From contig NC_034011.1 of assembly GCF_000346465.2 (NCBI RefSeq), positions 6,891,714 through 6,955,713 on the forward strand: a stretch of DNA of 64,000 nt, given 5' to 3'. Position numbers and translations under genes: made by a program. The notes beneath the pieces are model-generated. The model worked only from the letters and a program-made list of their open reading frames with translations. It was not told the origin of the DNA and searched no databases. This DNA comes from Prunus persica (lineage: Eukaryota > Streptophyta > Magnoliopsida > Rosales > Rosaceae). Shown one piece after another: positions 50,748-64,000 of this stretch; positions within the stretch are counted from its first letter, which is position 1; each line of letters begins with the position of its first letter.

Positions 50748-53700
50748 ATGGGGGGAGCTTGTTCTAGGAAGAGAGACCACCGAGATGATGAAGATGATTT
50801 TCATCTAGGTGTTTCCAGAAGATATTGCAAAAGTGGGAGTTCAAAGTGGTTGACAACCTCCTTCACCCGCCCTGTTTTAGATAATCAACCAGGCAGAGGG
50901 AAGGGTCCATCCCTCATGGACTTGTGCATCCGTAAGATATGCGAGGTACTTACTTCTCTGAATCTTTTTTGGGCTAGGGACTGGGTTTCAGTATTTCTTG
51001 GCTTACACCAATTGTTTCTTTTGATTAACAGGACATTGATAAATATAACACATTCTCTATGCTCCCAAGAGATATTAGTCAACAGATCATTAATGAGTTG
51101 GTGTACTCCGGATGCCTAACTGATGTTTCTTTTGAAGGCTTTCGGGACTGTGCTTTGCAGGTAGCTCATAGTAATAATACTGGCAATCACTTTCTAATTC
51201 TTATAATTTTTTTTTGTCAGTGCTGTCCTGTTCTTCTTTTGTTGTCAGTCAGGCTGACCTTGAAAGTTTCTGTCATTTGTTTGGAAGGATCTTTACTTGG
51301 GAGAATACCCTGGTGTAAATGATTGTTGGATGGATGTCATCTCCTCGCAAGGGTCATCGTTACTCTCTCTGGATCTCTCGGGTTCTGATGTTACTGACAA
51401 TGGATTAATTTTTCTAAAGGATTGCACAAGTCTCCAAGCATTAAATTTTAATTATTGTGACCACATATCGGACCATGGCCTGGGACACATCAGTGGTAGT
51501 CCATCTTAATCCTTATTTTGTTTCTTTGATAGGTTTCCTTTCTAGCACTAAATCGATTTTCGTTTATTTGATTCTTTTTGGGGAAGTGCAATTCCCAAAG
51601 CCATTTTGGGTAAGATGAAGCATATAATTTGGTTAGCCATGGTGGCCAGCCAACGTAGCTGTTGGATTAGCACATCCCTTTTATTTATCACCTAAAATTA
51701 TTTAAGCTTTCTATTAAGAAAAAAAATTGAGAAGCAAGTGACTAATGAGGAGATGATTGGGGAGGGATGACAGGTCATCATATATTCTTTTGTATGTGCT
51801 AAATTATAAAATTTTGTGTATATCATGTGTGCAATTATATCTACAAGACTGAATTATTATGCACCCTTAAAAACATTCATCATTGGTCCAACACCCTTAT
51901 ACTTATTCTTCCCTTTTTTGTTTCTTTTTTCTGTTAATCATTTCTTCTTTATGTTCAATATTGTTGTATCTTCGCTTGAATATGGAAGAATATTTATGAG
52001 AGTTGGCTTGCGATCCTTTTGGTTCTGCATTTGACTTTTGTTAGATTCTTTCAGGTCTGTCTAGCTTGACAAATTTGAGTTTTAGAAGAAATAGTGCAAT
52101 TACTGCTCATGGGATGAGTGCCTTTGCTAATTTGATTAACTTGATCAAATTGGACTTGGAGAAATGTCCTGAAATCCATGGTGGGCTTGTTCATCTCCAA
52201 GGTATGTTTGCCTCTAAATCCACTTATCTGGAAAGTGAACTTCTATTTCTTCTCCTCCGTACATGCTAACTCACCTGTTTGACTTATGGAATTGGTTTTG
52301 AACATGTTTTGTTTCTGACCCGCTATGTATGTCTGATTCTTGGGATTAAAAAAATCAGCCTTTATTGATGATGCTGTTTAGAAAGTATAATAATATTCAA
52401 AGTGGTTTTATGATGTTCTTGAACATGATGAGAAAACATTACCGAAGAAAGCTGTATTGCAGTGCATTGCTTTTTCTACAGCACAGTTGGAGCTGGTGCT
52501 TTAATTGTCTACACAGTTTAGCACCGGTTTATCATACATATGGGTTGTTATGGCATATGATTCAGGCAACCATTCAAAGTGATAATAATATCAGCTTACA
52601 GTCGGTTAATGCACAAACAAAAATTAATGTGTGACTCAATAATGATACACTTGGGCCTGTATGACAACAATTTAGTGGAGTTCGTGGACCTGTATGAGTA
52701 TTAAAAATATTATGATAGGCCATAGGTCCTCAAACTTCTAGTCTTCGATTTCTGATTATTATTCACCATAGAATGTTGCATGATTTGTCTCCTGTGCTGC
52801 ACATTGGATATGAACCCCAGTCTCAGATAATGCTTTCACATCAGCATGCCACCATTCTCACTACTGATGAATGCATTAATCATGTCTCAAACTTTTTGTT
52901 TTGTTTTTTTTTTCACAGGCTTAACAAAACTAGAGTCTCTTAATATCAAATGGTGTAATTGCATAGATGATGCTGACATGAAACCTCTCTCAGGTAATTT
53001 ACATATTGGTTTTCCTTTTATTCACAATGAAAAAGAAATGTAGGCCTTAGTCTTTCAGTTTTAGGGTCTGGCTTTTATTAAAATCTAGAGCATGACTTTT
53101 GAGCATCCCACTTGTACACAGATGACTTTCATTATGAGATTAGTAAAATCTGGAAATAGACATAACTGGAGTAGCAATTCGAAGCAACTTATGGAAATTA
53201 TTTGTTACCATTCTTCAAGAACTTCAAGAAGAGCCCATATAAAAAATTGTGTACATGTTTGTGGGTGCTCTGGTTTTCAGTGTGAATTACAAATTTTGTT
53301 ATAGTTTCATTGTTTCAACAATATTTATTCATTTGTATTTCAGGGCTTACAAATTTGAAATGCTTACAAGTTTCCTGCAGTAAGGTTACTGATTTTGGCA
53401 TTACTTACTTGAAAGGTATTTGCTTTTGTAATTCATTTATCTTCAGAACTTACATCTTTGTGCTGCAAGGAGAAATCTTGTGCAATAATTGTGGGTCCGT
53501 GGACCTTTTATAGTTTGATACTTCTGTGATTGTACAGCTTACACCTTTTGTATCTGTTTTTCGAAAAGGAAAAAAAACTATGGTTGTGGCAGGCTGAGAG
53601 TCGATAACTTTGACAGAAAGGATTCATCTATACTTATTATTTAGAGTTGGCATTTCGCTTGACACTTCTGATCAACTAGAAACCACTAAGTGGCATTAAC

Positions 53701-56700
53701 CAGAAGTTCCAGCTATATCCAGCTGACTAACCCATTCATCAATGTTCTAACTAACACCAAGTATAAGTGATGATGATTTAGTACTACCTTATAATCCATA
53801 AGTGATAATGATTTGTTTAATTTTTTTGAATTTTTTCTTCTACGATAAATAGTGTGTAATTGATATTGAAATTTTGTCATTTTGGCAATATTAATTCTCA
53901 AGATTTGAAAGTTTGTCCTAGGGAAAGCATATAGATAGTCTATAACGATGGTAATAGGTAGATGAAAAGAAATAACTAGAAGAAACTTTCAGGTTTTGAA
54001 ATTCAATTGTTCTTGGAAGTAAAATAAACCAGGAAAAAGGGCTTTCTGGAGTGGACATCCTCCTGGAAAGCCATTTAAAGAGGAGGAAATAAAGCTAATA
54101 GATCTTTCTTGTTTTAAAATGCAGTTGGAAAAATAAATAATAAAAAAGGTTTCTGAGCGTACCTCCTCCAAAATGGTATCGTTATCTGTAGGGCAAAAAA
54201 ATTGTAACAACCCACATGAATAGCGTCATTATTATGAGGGCACAGGTCCTAGACCATATAAGGTTTAACAGAGAAGATTCTATCTGCGTGCTGGAGGCAT
54301 GCTTGTTTGGCTGTGAATGCATGTTTTCAGAAGCCAATGCTGTTTTATAGGGGGTGTGAACAGTAAAGAATATTGACTGCTAAATTTAGTTCTGGAGTGT
54401 TTAATAAAGATGAATTCTAAGTATGATGTTCTAATGGTTTGACCCCATCACCTCACCTCTTAGGGCTTCTTGACTTGGACTTTTTCTAAAGAATTCGAGG
54501 CATTTTAGTCATTCATTGATATAAAATTCATGTACTACATTTGGAGTTCCTTCAATTTTTAATAACTGCCCTTACTGATAATAAAAAAAGATTCTAGTTT
54601 ACTTAACTGGATATCATGGATATAGTTACCTAGCACGGTGTATTGTGTGGCTGTTCCTTCCATGTAACTATGTATATCATCTCTACGTGTTGCAGGTCTG
54701 CACAAACTTTCTCTTTTGAACTTGGAGGGATGCCCAGTTACTGCTGCATGCTTGGACTCTCTTTCAGGTTTGCATTCCAAAGTATTTGGACTTTTTCTTA
54801 GCCATTAGTGTTTGTGTTATGTATTTGATTATGTATACCATTCGTGTTTGAGTGTATCTATGTGATTGTATTATTCGTGTATTCATTTCTCTTATTTCTA
54901 TTGAAGGTTTACTTCTTGGAAATGCCTATAGAACTAGTAAATAGTGAATAACCAAATTTAAATGTTAAACTATTTTAAAATATTTTTTTCTGGGGTATTA
55001 AAAGGGTTTCTTGTTCTCTAAAGGCATTGTGTGTTGAAATCCCCCATATTAGATTGAGAATCTGATTTTTGTTTGTCTGTTAATGATACATCATGACTTA
55101 TAGATCAACATTTCTCAAAGTTATACACATTATATGCCAAAACTAAATAATATGAAGACCTTCGCCCTTTTTTCTAACCTAAGAACGTAGGTTGGGCCTG
55201 ATATTTTAATGGGGTTGCTTGCATACCAGCTCTTGATGCCCTGCTATATCTGAATCTGAGCAGATGTCATCATCTGACTGATGAAGGATGTGAGAAGTTT
55301 TCCAGTAAGTTTTTTTTTTTACAACTATCTAATGACATTTGTTTTTTGCTGTTGAAGTCATGAAATATAGTTGCACCTAGAAGCTTCTTGGTTTTTTATT
55401 TTTTCGGTTAGTACAGTCCTGAGCTTTAAATTGTAGCATTCCTTATGTTCTGCAGGATTTGGGAACTTAAAAGTGTTGAACTTGGGGTTCACTGACATCA
55501 CCGATGCTTGTCTGGTACACTTGAAAGGTGGTTTTTTTGTTTTTAACTCTTCTTTGTGTTTGAGTGAAAAACTTTGATTCGAGACTTTCTTTAGGCATTT
55601 ATTTTTTCATCAATAGTAGATAGCCTTCAAAATTAGAAAGCAACCTATGCTCTGCAGACACATACACTCTGCAATTTCCTAATTCATTCAGGGTGTTGTA
55701 GTTTAGTTCATCCTTTCTATATTGATTACAATATCAGAATCCTTCATTTCCCTGCTGTATTATATGCATATATTACCATTGTGATTTTTTCTTTGCTTCA
55801 AGTAGGTTTGACAAATTTGGAGAGCTTGAACCTGGATTCATGTAGGATTGGTGATGAAGGGCTGGTCAACTTGACAGGTCAGTGTTTAGCAGATGCATAA
55901 TATGGATAGTATATGTGCTTTATGTTTATGTTCATGAAATTCTGTAATGGAAACACGTTTTTGAAAATTGTCTCTAATATCAAACTGGAATGTCTCCACA
56001 ATATTTGCCAACATATTATGTTTGCAAAGATGATGAGAGTTTCCGTACTCAGTTGTATTTTACTTTTTTTTCCTCGCTAACTGAACTACCACTTCTCAAA
56101 AAAAGAAAAAAAGAACGTCCACTTCTGTTTTGTATTGAGTCTGATGGCATAAATCCAGGGATTTTATTCAAGCTAAAAGTTTTTATTATTATTGTTTTCC
56201 TTTGGTTACGCAAGTTACAAGGTTTTTGGTGACTTCATCATGTGAGATTTCAAAAAATGATCCTACACCTGCAGTGAACTACTGTAATTAAAATGCTTGG
56301 AAAAATTGAAATATCTATTCTGGTTTGCTTTTATAAAATAAAATTTTAATTTTAAATTCTTCTTAATGGCTGCTGATTCCACTGTCAATTCGAATTTCAA
56401 TCAATGTCAACAATTGGGTTTTTATGATAGATACCCAATACAACATGTGGCACCTAATGAAAGGACAATCTTGGTATGCATACATTATGGGTTTTCTGCA
56501 TTATGGTTTCTGCTTATATCGTATCTTGGTGGCATGACTTATGCATACATGTGATATTTTGGGTTAAAATCGTCCTTACAATTTTAAGTATGGCAACATG
56601 CTGATTTTGAATAGCTTTGCCAATTCTTTAGCTACACTTAGGAAATTAAAGATGAGGGTGCCTCCTCTTCCCTCCTATTTTTCCACCTTTGATTTTGATG

Positions 56701-59700
56701 AATGTTGGTATTTGTATATATGCTCTTAGGCCTTCAGCATTTGAAATGTTTGGAGTTGTCAGAAACTGAAGTTGGAAGCAACGGGCTCCGCCATCTGTCA
56801 GGTTAGATGTTTACCTTTGATTTATGGTTTGCGACCGTAGTTTGATTCAGTTTTCACCGTACCTGCCCACTGACACACACAAAGACACAGGAACTGTGTT
56901 TATAACTGAGTTTTGTGCATTTTTAGTTTTAGTAGTTGGTTTATCCATAAGCATACTTATTTTTCACTAAATTGTCTTTATGTCTAGGTTGGTCATCAAG
57001 TTAACATGGTTGTACTTTTGGTAACTTACCTATGTTTTCAAAAGCTTAAGATAAGATGTCAGCCAATTGTAGGGATTTTTAGATTCCGGCCTCTAGTCAC
57101 AATGGCTTATTCTAATCATCTAAGGTTGCTATATACTTTTCAATGGAAATGTCAAACTAAAGAAATGAGACATCCATACAAGTACAAAGAATTGACAAAA
57201 TCTCCATCCTCTTACCAGAAACTACTACTGCACCATAGTTTCTCTTTTTCTTTTTTCCTCAAAGTCTGGAATATCATGACTTTGATTCTACATATCTGTT
57301 TCATAAAATTTTAAATTTTCTTTTGTCAAGATCTATCAAATAAAACTTGCAATAAATATAAAATTATGAACGAATAAAAGTGAATAAGTTTATGTCTCAG
57401 AAATTCACAAAAACATAACGCAGCGTAATTCATTTTTCATATCATGTGAGTGTATTTCCACATAGATGCATCATCCTGACTTCTTTTTAATACATAATGT
57501 TTTATAGATCTCAACAAATGTTTTACAAACAGAAAAGTTTAATGGAAAAACATATGTAAAATGAAAGTTGTGGTATTCTAAATTTTTAGAAAAAAATAAA
57601 CAGAAAAATAAAGTTTGGGTTGAGTCACATTCTGTCTTTTTCTTTGGTATTGTTAAGTAGTATAATTAATTTAGCAAAAACATTCTTGTGTCACTGTCAC
57701 TAATTTATAGAGAAAGCATCGGAGGTTCCTGGCTAATATTTTGGCAGATAGGGTAAAACTGTACATAACTGTGCATTTACCTTCTTGGGATTCCATGGAC
57801 CAAGACCTGTTTTCATAATATGTGGCTTGGTTGGTAGTGCCCGCGCATTCTGTCTCGCCTGCCTGCTGGTGGTTTTTTCTTTCCTGTATATGGCACTTAA
57901 GAATTTGATTTGGTTTCTTAAAGATGCACTTGAATCAAAGGAAACCCTCTGGATTGTAGGTGTTTTCTATTGATGTTTAAGACTATTAAGGAATAAAATG
58001 CTGAATTAGGCTATTTCATGTAAAAATGGGTGGCTGGCTTCTCTGATGCCACCATGCAGGAGATGAAAATAATGACTGACCTACCTCTGTTATTATTCTT
58101 TAATGTAATATTTTGTCAGTTTTAATTTGTGGATTTTATTCTTTCTTAACCTGATTAGTGTTTGCTTTTTGTAGGTTTAATTAATCTGGAAAGTATAAAT
58201 CTTTCATTCACTGTTGTTACTGACAGTGGTTTAAGGAAACTGTCTGGCCTGTCGTCTCTTAAATCACTTAATTTGGACGCTCGCCAAATTACTGATACTG
58301 GACTTGCAGCTCTTACAAGTAAGTATCCTTAGATGGAAACTGCATTCTGATGTATAGTAGTATGCTAACTAGATCTAGCCCCTTGATGACAAAAATTTCA
58401 CATGCCTTTTCCAAGCTTTTAAGGTTGAATAATTGGATACTTGGTGGTGGTGGTTCAAGTTTTATGGTTTCCCAGTAAGTCATCTGGTTTTTTATAAATG
58501 CTGCACAAATTTTTCTTTGTTGATGCAGGTTTGACTGGATTGACACACCTCGATCTTTTTGGAGCTCGAATTACAGACTCTGGAACACACTATCTGCGAA
58601 GTATGTTATGCAACAGTGTAATGGTTCAATTCCTTAAATTAGCCACATGTTAGTTACTGACAATGTCACGCGCACACACAGAAACCACTGCTTTGGGCAC
58701 TTAAGGACCTGCTGATATCAGCAGTATATATGGAACCTGGCAAGCCACTAGTGGTGCAGGGTTGTTTAGGTTTACATGAATCATACCAAGACTTCACATC
58801 TAAGAGAAGTTTTACATCACACATTCGTAAGATGGCGTCACATACATAGATCCCAAGGTTCTTTTTATTCGAAGTATCACCTGGACTTGAGACCATATAA
58901 AATAAAATAAAATAAAAACCTACTCTTCCACCAGCCAAAAGCCTATAGCTAACCAACCAATTGATGGGACCAGACCAGAATTTACCAGATTTCCCTATCC
59001 TCTTGGGAATGGCAATCTGGATTGTGCTTCCCATATTGGTACTTTGGCAATCCAGTTCTGAAATACTGGCTTTACCAACACCGGACTGATAGATGGGGAG
59101 GAATCAAGTGACAAAATGTTGACATACTGGAACTTAAGGGAAGGATGCTTATTCTACCTTGAATGCATGTAAGCTACTAATTTGATGTGATTCTAAGTGA
59201 TTTTGCATTTATGAACATACTTCAAGATGTGCACTAGCAACCCAAGTGGTAAGTGTAACAATTCAAACTACAACACCAAATTGCTATCCGAGTATGCGCA
59301 CAATGTACCACGTACAGGGAACAGGATTGCGTTGACATAACCATACTGTCACCCAGAAGTACTGTGATGTTGGTAACTCTAGATGGGACATAAAAACCAA
59401 ATTACTCTATTCAAAATACAAAAGTACCATTTTGCATTTAATTTATTTGCTTATTCCGAAAACATTTCTCGCACCCTCTTAAGTGGTATAAATAAAATAG
59501 AGAATTTCCAAGTTGTAACATCCTTGAAATGCATCCATTATTTTTAGTTTCCAGTTTTCAAGTTTACCTCCATAAGTACACTCTATTTCTTGAGACTCTA
59601 AAATGAACGAGTTATTCAGCCCTTTAGTTTCTCAATGTACCTGGAAATTGGTATTGCTGAAGTAGCAGGCTTACCATTTGTAAAAGAGAGTTGAGTTCTG

Positions 59701-61122
59701 TTATCGTATTGAACTTGAGGTATTTTTGTTTTAGAACACTTTAGATGGGCAACACTGGAGGATATGATTATAGAGCAATAGTCATGTGTATCATTTTAAT
59801 GACAATTTGATAATTAATTTTCTATGTTTTTTTGTATATGATAGTTGCATCCTTTTGTCTGATATGAATCAGAGATACATAACTGGCATGGTAAATACTA
59901 TTGGTAGTTTTGCTGGGAAATACCATGGAGCATGGAAACAAATTGCTCTTCTAATAGTTAACCTGAGAGGCCGTTGGTCACACTCTAGCGGATTATAAGA
60001 GGCCTTCTTTATTAAATGACATTCACAGAACAGTTTTGAGTTTGGTTTTTACCAAGATTTAAACTAGTTCATTTTATACCATTGTATTTGCAATGTTCAG
60101 GCTTTAAAAACCTGAGGTCCCTAGAAATATGCGGTGGAGGATTGACGGATGCTGGAATAAAAAATATTAAAGATCTTTCATCCTTGACCCTACTGAATCT
60201 GTCACAAAACTGCAACCTGACTGATAAAGCTTTGGAGTTGATTTCTGGTATGCCCATAAACTTTGGTTTATAAGAATGATGGATATGCTAGCTTTATCTG
60301 TTATATTGGCTATTGAATAGAACTTGGCAGTGTTTGAGATTGGACCATTTTAATGGGCCAAACATGGGAATTTCAAGTGCAAAAGATATCAATGCATACT
60401 GTTGCCAATGATGGCAGTATCAGTTCAGAGGACAATATGTGGTCAAAATTTTATTTCCACTTGGTGACTCTATACTTGATATATATGGTCTTGTAAGAAG
60501 TGTGACTCTTCGATCTTTTCATAGATACTGGGAATGGCTTTTTGTTTTGCAATTATGGCCATAACAATTGCATGCATGCATTCTTTTTCATCCCTGAAAT
60601 GCCTTAATGGCCAGGAGAAAGGGGGAGAGGAGTGGGGGTTGGGAATGCCTTCCAAGTATAGGAAGACATACCTGTTCCTTAGTTAAAAAAAGTATAGCAT
60701 GTAATTATTGTTACTCTAGCGAAGTTATAAAGTTGGCAGTATCACAGTATAAAAGAAATTCTGATAGTGCACTTGTGTTCATAAGAGGAAGTTAGACTTC
60801 TTTCTCTAGCAGTGATCTTGACCCGCCTTTAAAACCTTGGTTGGATCTTCGATTCTGTGGGAGGCTTCATATTTTAATCATATTAGCCAATGCCATTAAT
60901 ATCTTTTAATTTTTCACATTCTTCTATGGGAATGCAGGGCTGACGGGATTGATCTCTTTAAACGTTTCAAATTCTCGGATCACCAATTCTGGACTTCGGC
61001 ATTTGAAAACACTGAAGAATTTGAAATCTCTGACATTGGAGTCCTGCAAGGTGACAGCAAATGAGATTAGGAAGCTTCAGTTGACTGACCTTCCCAACCT
61101 GGTAAGCTTCCGGCCTGAATAG
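50748..61122 (+). CDS. Leucine-rich-repeat protein with N-myristoylation motif (F-box/LRR14-like)
   Basis: Fifteen exons: 50748-50945, 51032-51160, 51288-51495, 52055-52201, 52919-52993, 53344-53415, 54696-54767, 55230-55304, 55456-55527, 55806-55877, 56730-56801, 58175-58318, 58529-58600, 60101-60247, 60938-61122. Phases agree and give 579 aa. The start MGGACSRKRD has Gly2 and Cys5, typical of myristoylation plus palmitoylation. An F-box-like LPRDISQQIINELV segment is at about residues 77-90. The rest is about 18 tandem 24-residue cysteine-containing-type LRRs (LxxLxLxxCxxITDxGLxxL). Exons from the fourth on are nearly all 72, 75, 144 or 147 nt in phase 1, one or two repeats each. It matches the Arabidopsis At1g15740 family as I recall it. 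The cell role is not established; an F-box-type adaptor or membrane-tethered scaffold are options. Confidence 0.93.
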
Positions 61123-62755
61123 TTCTGGAGGTAATTTAAGTCTAACTTTCAGATTCTGGCAGCATGGACATACAACTATGTATATAAATACATTATGGAA
61201 GAGATCTGGTAAATTTTGTATATGGTTGGACGTGTATGTGGGTTTCAAAATGTTCAGATCTACAGGTGTAGAAATTCTCTACGTGCTTCATGTGAAGTTT
61301 TCTTCCAAAATCGAATTGTCATGGAAGAAAATGTGGATAAGCTTCCCGGGCATGGCGCTTCCGCCGCTTTTAAATCCTTAGGCTTTCTATGAAAATAACC
61401 GTTGTATATACCTGCTTTTCAGTTGCTTCCTTGTACAGTATCTAAAACAATGGATTCTTCAACTTAATTTATTTATCAGTGATTTTTGATGCGTTTTATA
61501 TGCACATCCAAATGTCATGCGTTCGTGAAGTAGTTAGGTGTTAGGTGCGTTTCATATGTACCGAAAATTTCTTGATGGAACGCTTTATAACACAACGAAA
61601 CATTACAGTAACGTGAAGTTTTTCCTGCTTCTCCGGCTTTTTATGAAGCCATTTGATAATGGAGAGAATGTAACAAATCCATCTTCATCTGGAATCAATG
61701 TTGGACAAAACAAATTTTCCCTGTTATCCATAAAAATCAATGTTGAAGACATAATCAAGTTCTAATGAGCAATGACATTAAGCAACATTAAAAATGAGAA
61801 AGCAAATAGCTGGGTTCATTTTCTTTTGTATCTGACTACCGATTCTATGAAGTATTTTCCTTTTGGTTTATTCGTTTTTTCCCTTGAGCCTTTTAAAAAG
61901 AAATAATGTGTACTCTTACCACATTTGTATATCTGGCAAATGAAGTGGACAATCGCATCAATTAAAATTAATTTAATATTTCATTTTCTTTTATGATTTA
62001 TTAGCACTTTTTAATTAATGTAGTTGTTCACTTCATTTGTCGCATGAAGTGATATGAAAATGTGGTAAAAGTAGTATTACTCATAGACAGCTTGGCTCAT
62101 AGACCTCTAAAATTCCTTCCTAGGTCAAAATCTGGATACAAGGAGAAAAAGAATGTAAACAAAAGCTAGGTCCACGGTTTTTTCTTTCAGTGAGCAATAA
62201 TAGTATTCAATGTCTGAGAAAGACAACTTGTCAAAGCATGCATTGTCCTCTAAAAGTTAATTCCTTCCTTGATCATGACTAATTAAGATTGATGCTTGAA
62301 TTCTCCCTAGGTTCAAATCTTGATTCAAGAGAAGAAAAATATATTTTAGTGATACCTAATTTTCTTAAGAAGCAAAAATATTATTTGGCTTCATCATTAA
62401 AATATCTAGCCTGTATATTTTAAGTAAAAGCATCCCTTTGCAGTTGTCTTCCTACCAGGTGATCCCATGATCTTTCTTGTCATTTTTTGAACCTTCGTTT
62501 TGCACTTTTATTCGTTTCCTGTCCAGTTAGAAAATTCTATTTGCTAAGCAGCAAGCAGAGTTTATCTCAAACTTAAGTATGGCAATTAGCTGATAATTAA
62601 TCATGTGGAGTACTTGTCAAGGACACATCATGCATGCACTGGCGTTGACAATTTAGTCTCACTATATAAACTAAGGTAGAGGAAAGGAAATAGCACAACA
62701 ATTCTTCTTCAAAAAAATACCATTCTTGGATTTCCATCACCAGCACCATATAGCA
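61123..62755. other. LRR gene 3' UTR and spacer before the second NLR
   Basis: No gene recognised. AT-rich; it ends in the NLR promoter. Confidence 0.4.
62662..62670 (+). promoter_or_regulatory. Candidate TATA box of the second NLR
   Basis: CTATATAAA lies about 90 bp upstream of the ATG at 62756, a normal distance for a short plant leader. Confidence 0.55.
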
Positions 62756-64000
62756 ATGGCTGAAGCACTCATTTCCGTACTTCTAGATCGATTCACTTCG
62801 ATTATCCATAAACGGATAGAACACGAGGTGAAAGTTGTGGTGGGTGTAGACAGACAAGTTGAAAATATCAGAAGCAATCTCAAAGCTATTCATGCTCTCC
62901 TGGAGGATGCAGAGAAGAGGCAAGTGAAGGAGGCCAGTGTCAGAGACTGGTTGGATAAGCTAAAAGATGTATCGTACAAGATGGACCACGTTCTGGATGA
63001 GTGGAACACTGGAATTCTGAAACAAGAAATTACCATGGTACGTTTCTTCCACCCCTCTCATTAACTTTCGTTCTAGGCGAGTGAATCGGGTAACTGTTCG
63101 TCGTGACATTGCTCATAAGATAAAAGCTCTGAACGAAAATTAACTGAAATTGCTAATGAATGAAAAAGTATAATTTTCAAGAGACAAAAAGAAGCATTGA
63201 ACAACTTGAAGTACGCCCGAAAACTTCTTCTTTAGTCGATATGTCTAAGATATTTGGTCGGGAAATTGAAGAGGATAATTTAGTGAAGAAGCTGAGTGAG
63301 AGTAGTAAAGAGGAGAGGGGTCCTCTTGTCGTCTCTATTTTAGGGATGGGAGGAATGGGCAAGACAACTCTTGCCCAACTAGCCTATAATGATGAAAGGG
63401 TGAGGAACCAATTCCAGAATAGAGTATGGATTTGTGTCTCAGACCCTTTTGAGATCAAGGTTGCTAAAGCCATCATTGAAGGTCTGAAAAAATCTGATAC
63501 CCGGATGAATTCAAATGTGTTGCAGACTCTATAGCAATGTGTATCTGAATTCATTCAGGGTAAGAAGTTCCTCAATATTGTCCTAGATGATGTGTGACGA
63601 TAGAAAATAGGAGCAATTAAGGTTACCTTTGCAGAATGGTGTTTGTAGGCAGTAGGATATTGGTGACTACATGAAAAGAGGGGGTTGCAAAGATGATGGG
63701 AGAAACCGCTCACATTATCCAGTTGAAGGAGTTGAGCGAACAAAATTGTTTGTCACTCTTCAATCACTTGGCTTTTTGGGACAGAAAAAGAGATGATGCA
63801 CTTTAAAAAAAATTGGAGAAAAGATTGTAAAGAAGTGTTAAGGTTTGCCTCTTGTGGCAAAGACTTTAGGGAGCCTAATGCGCTTTAAGAAAACAAGGAG
63901 AGAATGGTTGAATGTTTTGGAGAGTAAGATTTGGGAACTAGAAGAGGTCGAACAAAAAGTCTTCCAACCATTATTACTAAGTTATTATGATTTGACGTCG
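62756..64000 (+). pseudogene. CC-NBS-LRR pseudogene (truncated by window end)
   Basis: Starts MAEALISVLLDRFTS, very like the intact NLR at 31312. The Rx-type coiled coil is open to a stop at about 63062. The homologous reading then resumes in other frames: an RRDIAHKIKALNEN segment ending in a stop near 63141, and an open frame 63160-63534 with FGREIEEDN, an intact P-loop GMGGMGKTT and WICVSDPF. A TAG at 63532-63534 replaces a sense codon. Later kinase-2 (IVLDDV then stop), RNBS-B and GLPL segments are scattered over frames with further stops. At least five lesions make it a pseudogene. It runs beyond the window, so the LRR part is unseen. Confidence 0.92.

Noticed and set aside
58666..59034. 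122-codon minus frame in the LRR gene
   Set aside because: Lies in the 1.5 kb intron before exon 14; no recognisable domain and no splice or start context.

Overview
This is a gene-moderate, AT-rich piece of a eudicot nuclear genome. Genes have many GT-AG introns, and plant orthologues are recognisable throughout: mitochondrial complex I NDUFV2, an EF-hand calcineurin-B-like protein, DEAD-box helicase RH35, tunnel triphosphatase TTM3, a plastid CobW-type GTPase, an LRR protein and CC-NBS-LRR resistance genes. The protein flavour and the transposable elements fit a rosid, perhaps a Rosaceae tree; that is impression, not proof.

Layout. 1-180: last exon of an unidentified gene. 953-4525 (+): NDUFV2. 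5887-9390 (+): EF-hand protein. 10728-11461 (+): unrecognised coiled-coil protein. 12051-13987 (-): RH35/DDX41. 14594-20625: a repeat island with a ~1 kb dispersed repeat, a 1.75 kb solo LTR, a fold-back MITE, a SINE and a MITE holding another LTR. 20625-21566: 5'-truncated LINE. 21717-22331 (+): TTM3. 23080-25050 (-): very acidic small protein. 25801-29117: decayed copia element (-) carrying a nested solo LTR and a second inverted copy of the ~1 kb repeat. 31312-34296 (+): intact CC-NBS-LRR. 36319-41750: copia gag fragment, two LTR-type insertions and a Harbinger-like ORF1 remnant. 42405-47154 (-): plastid CobW GTPase. 50748-61122 (+): myristoylated-looking LRR protein. The last two genes are divergent and separated by a MITE with a SINE in its middle. 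62756-64000 (+): a broken second CC-NBS-LRR running off the window.

The genes do not form an operon or pathway; they are ordinary neighbours on a plant chromosome. The most informative results are structural. Splice models reconstruct six multi-exon genes with consistent phases. Target-site duplications support seven insertions, including insertions inside other elements. The LRR gene is built almost wholly from phase-1 exons of 72 nt or its multiples. TTM3 carries Lys in place of the first Glu of its catalytic signature. I did not find a clearly new biological system.
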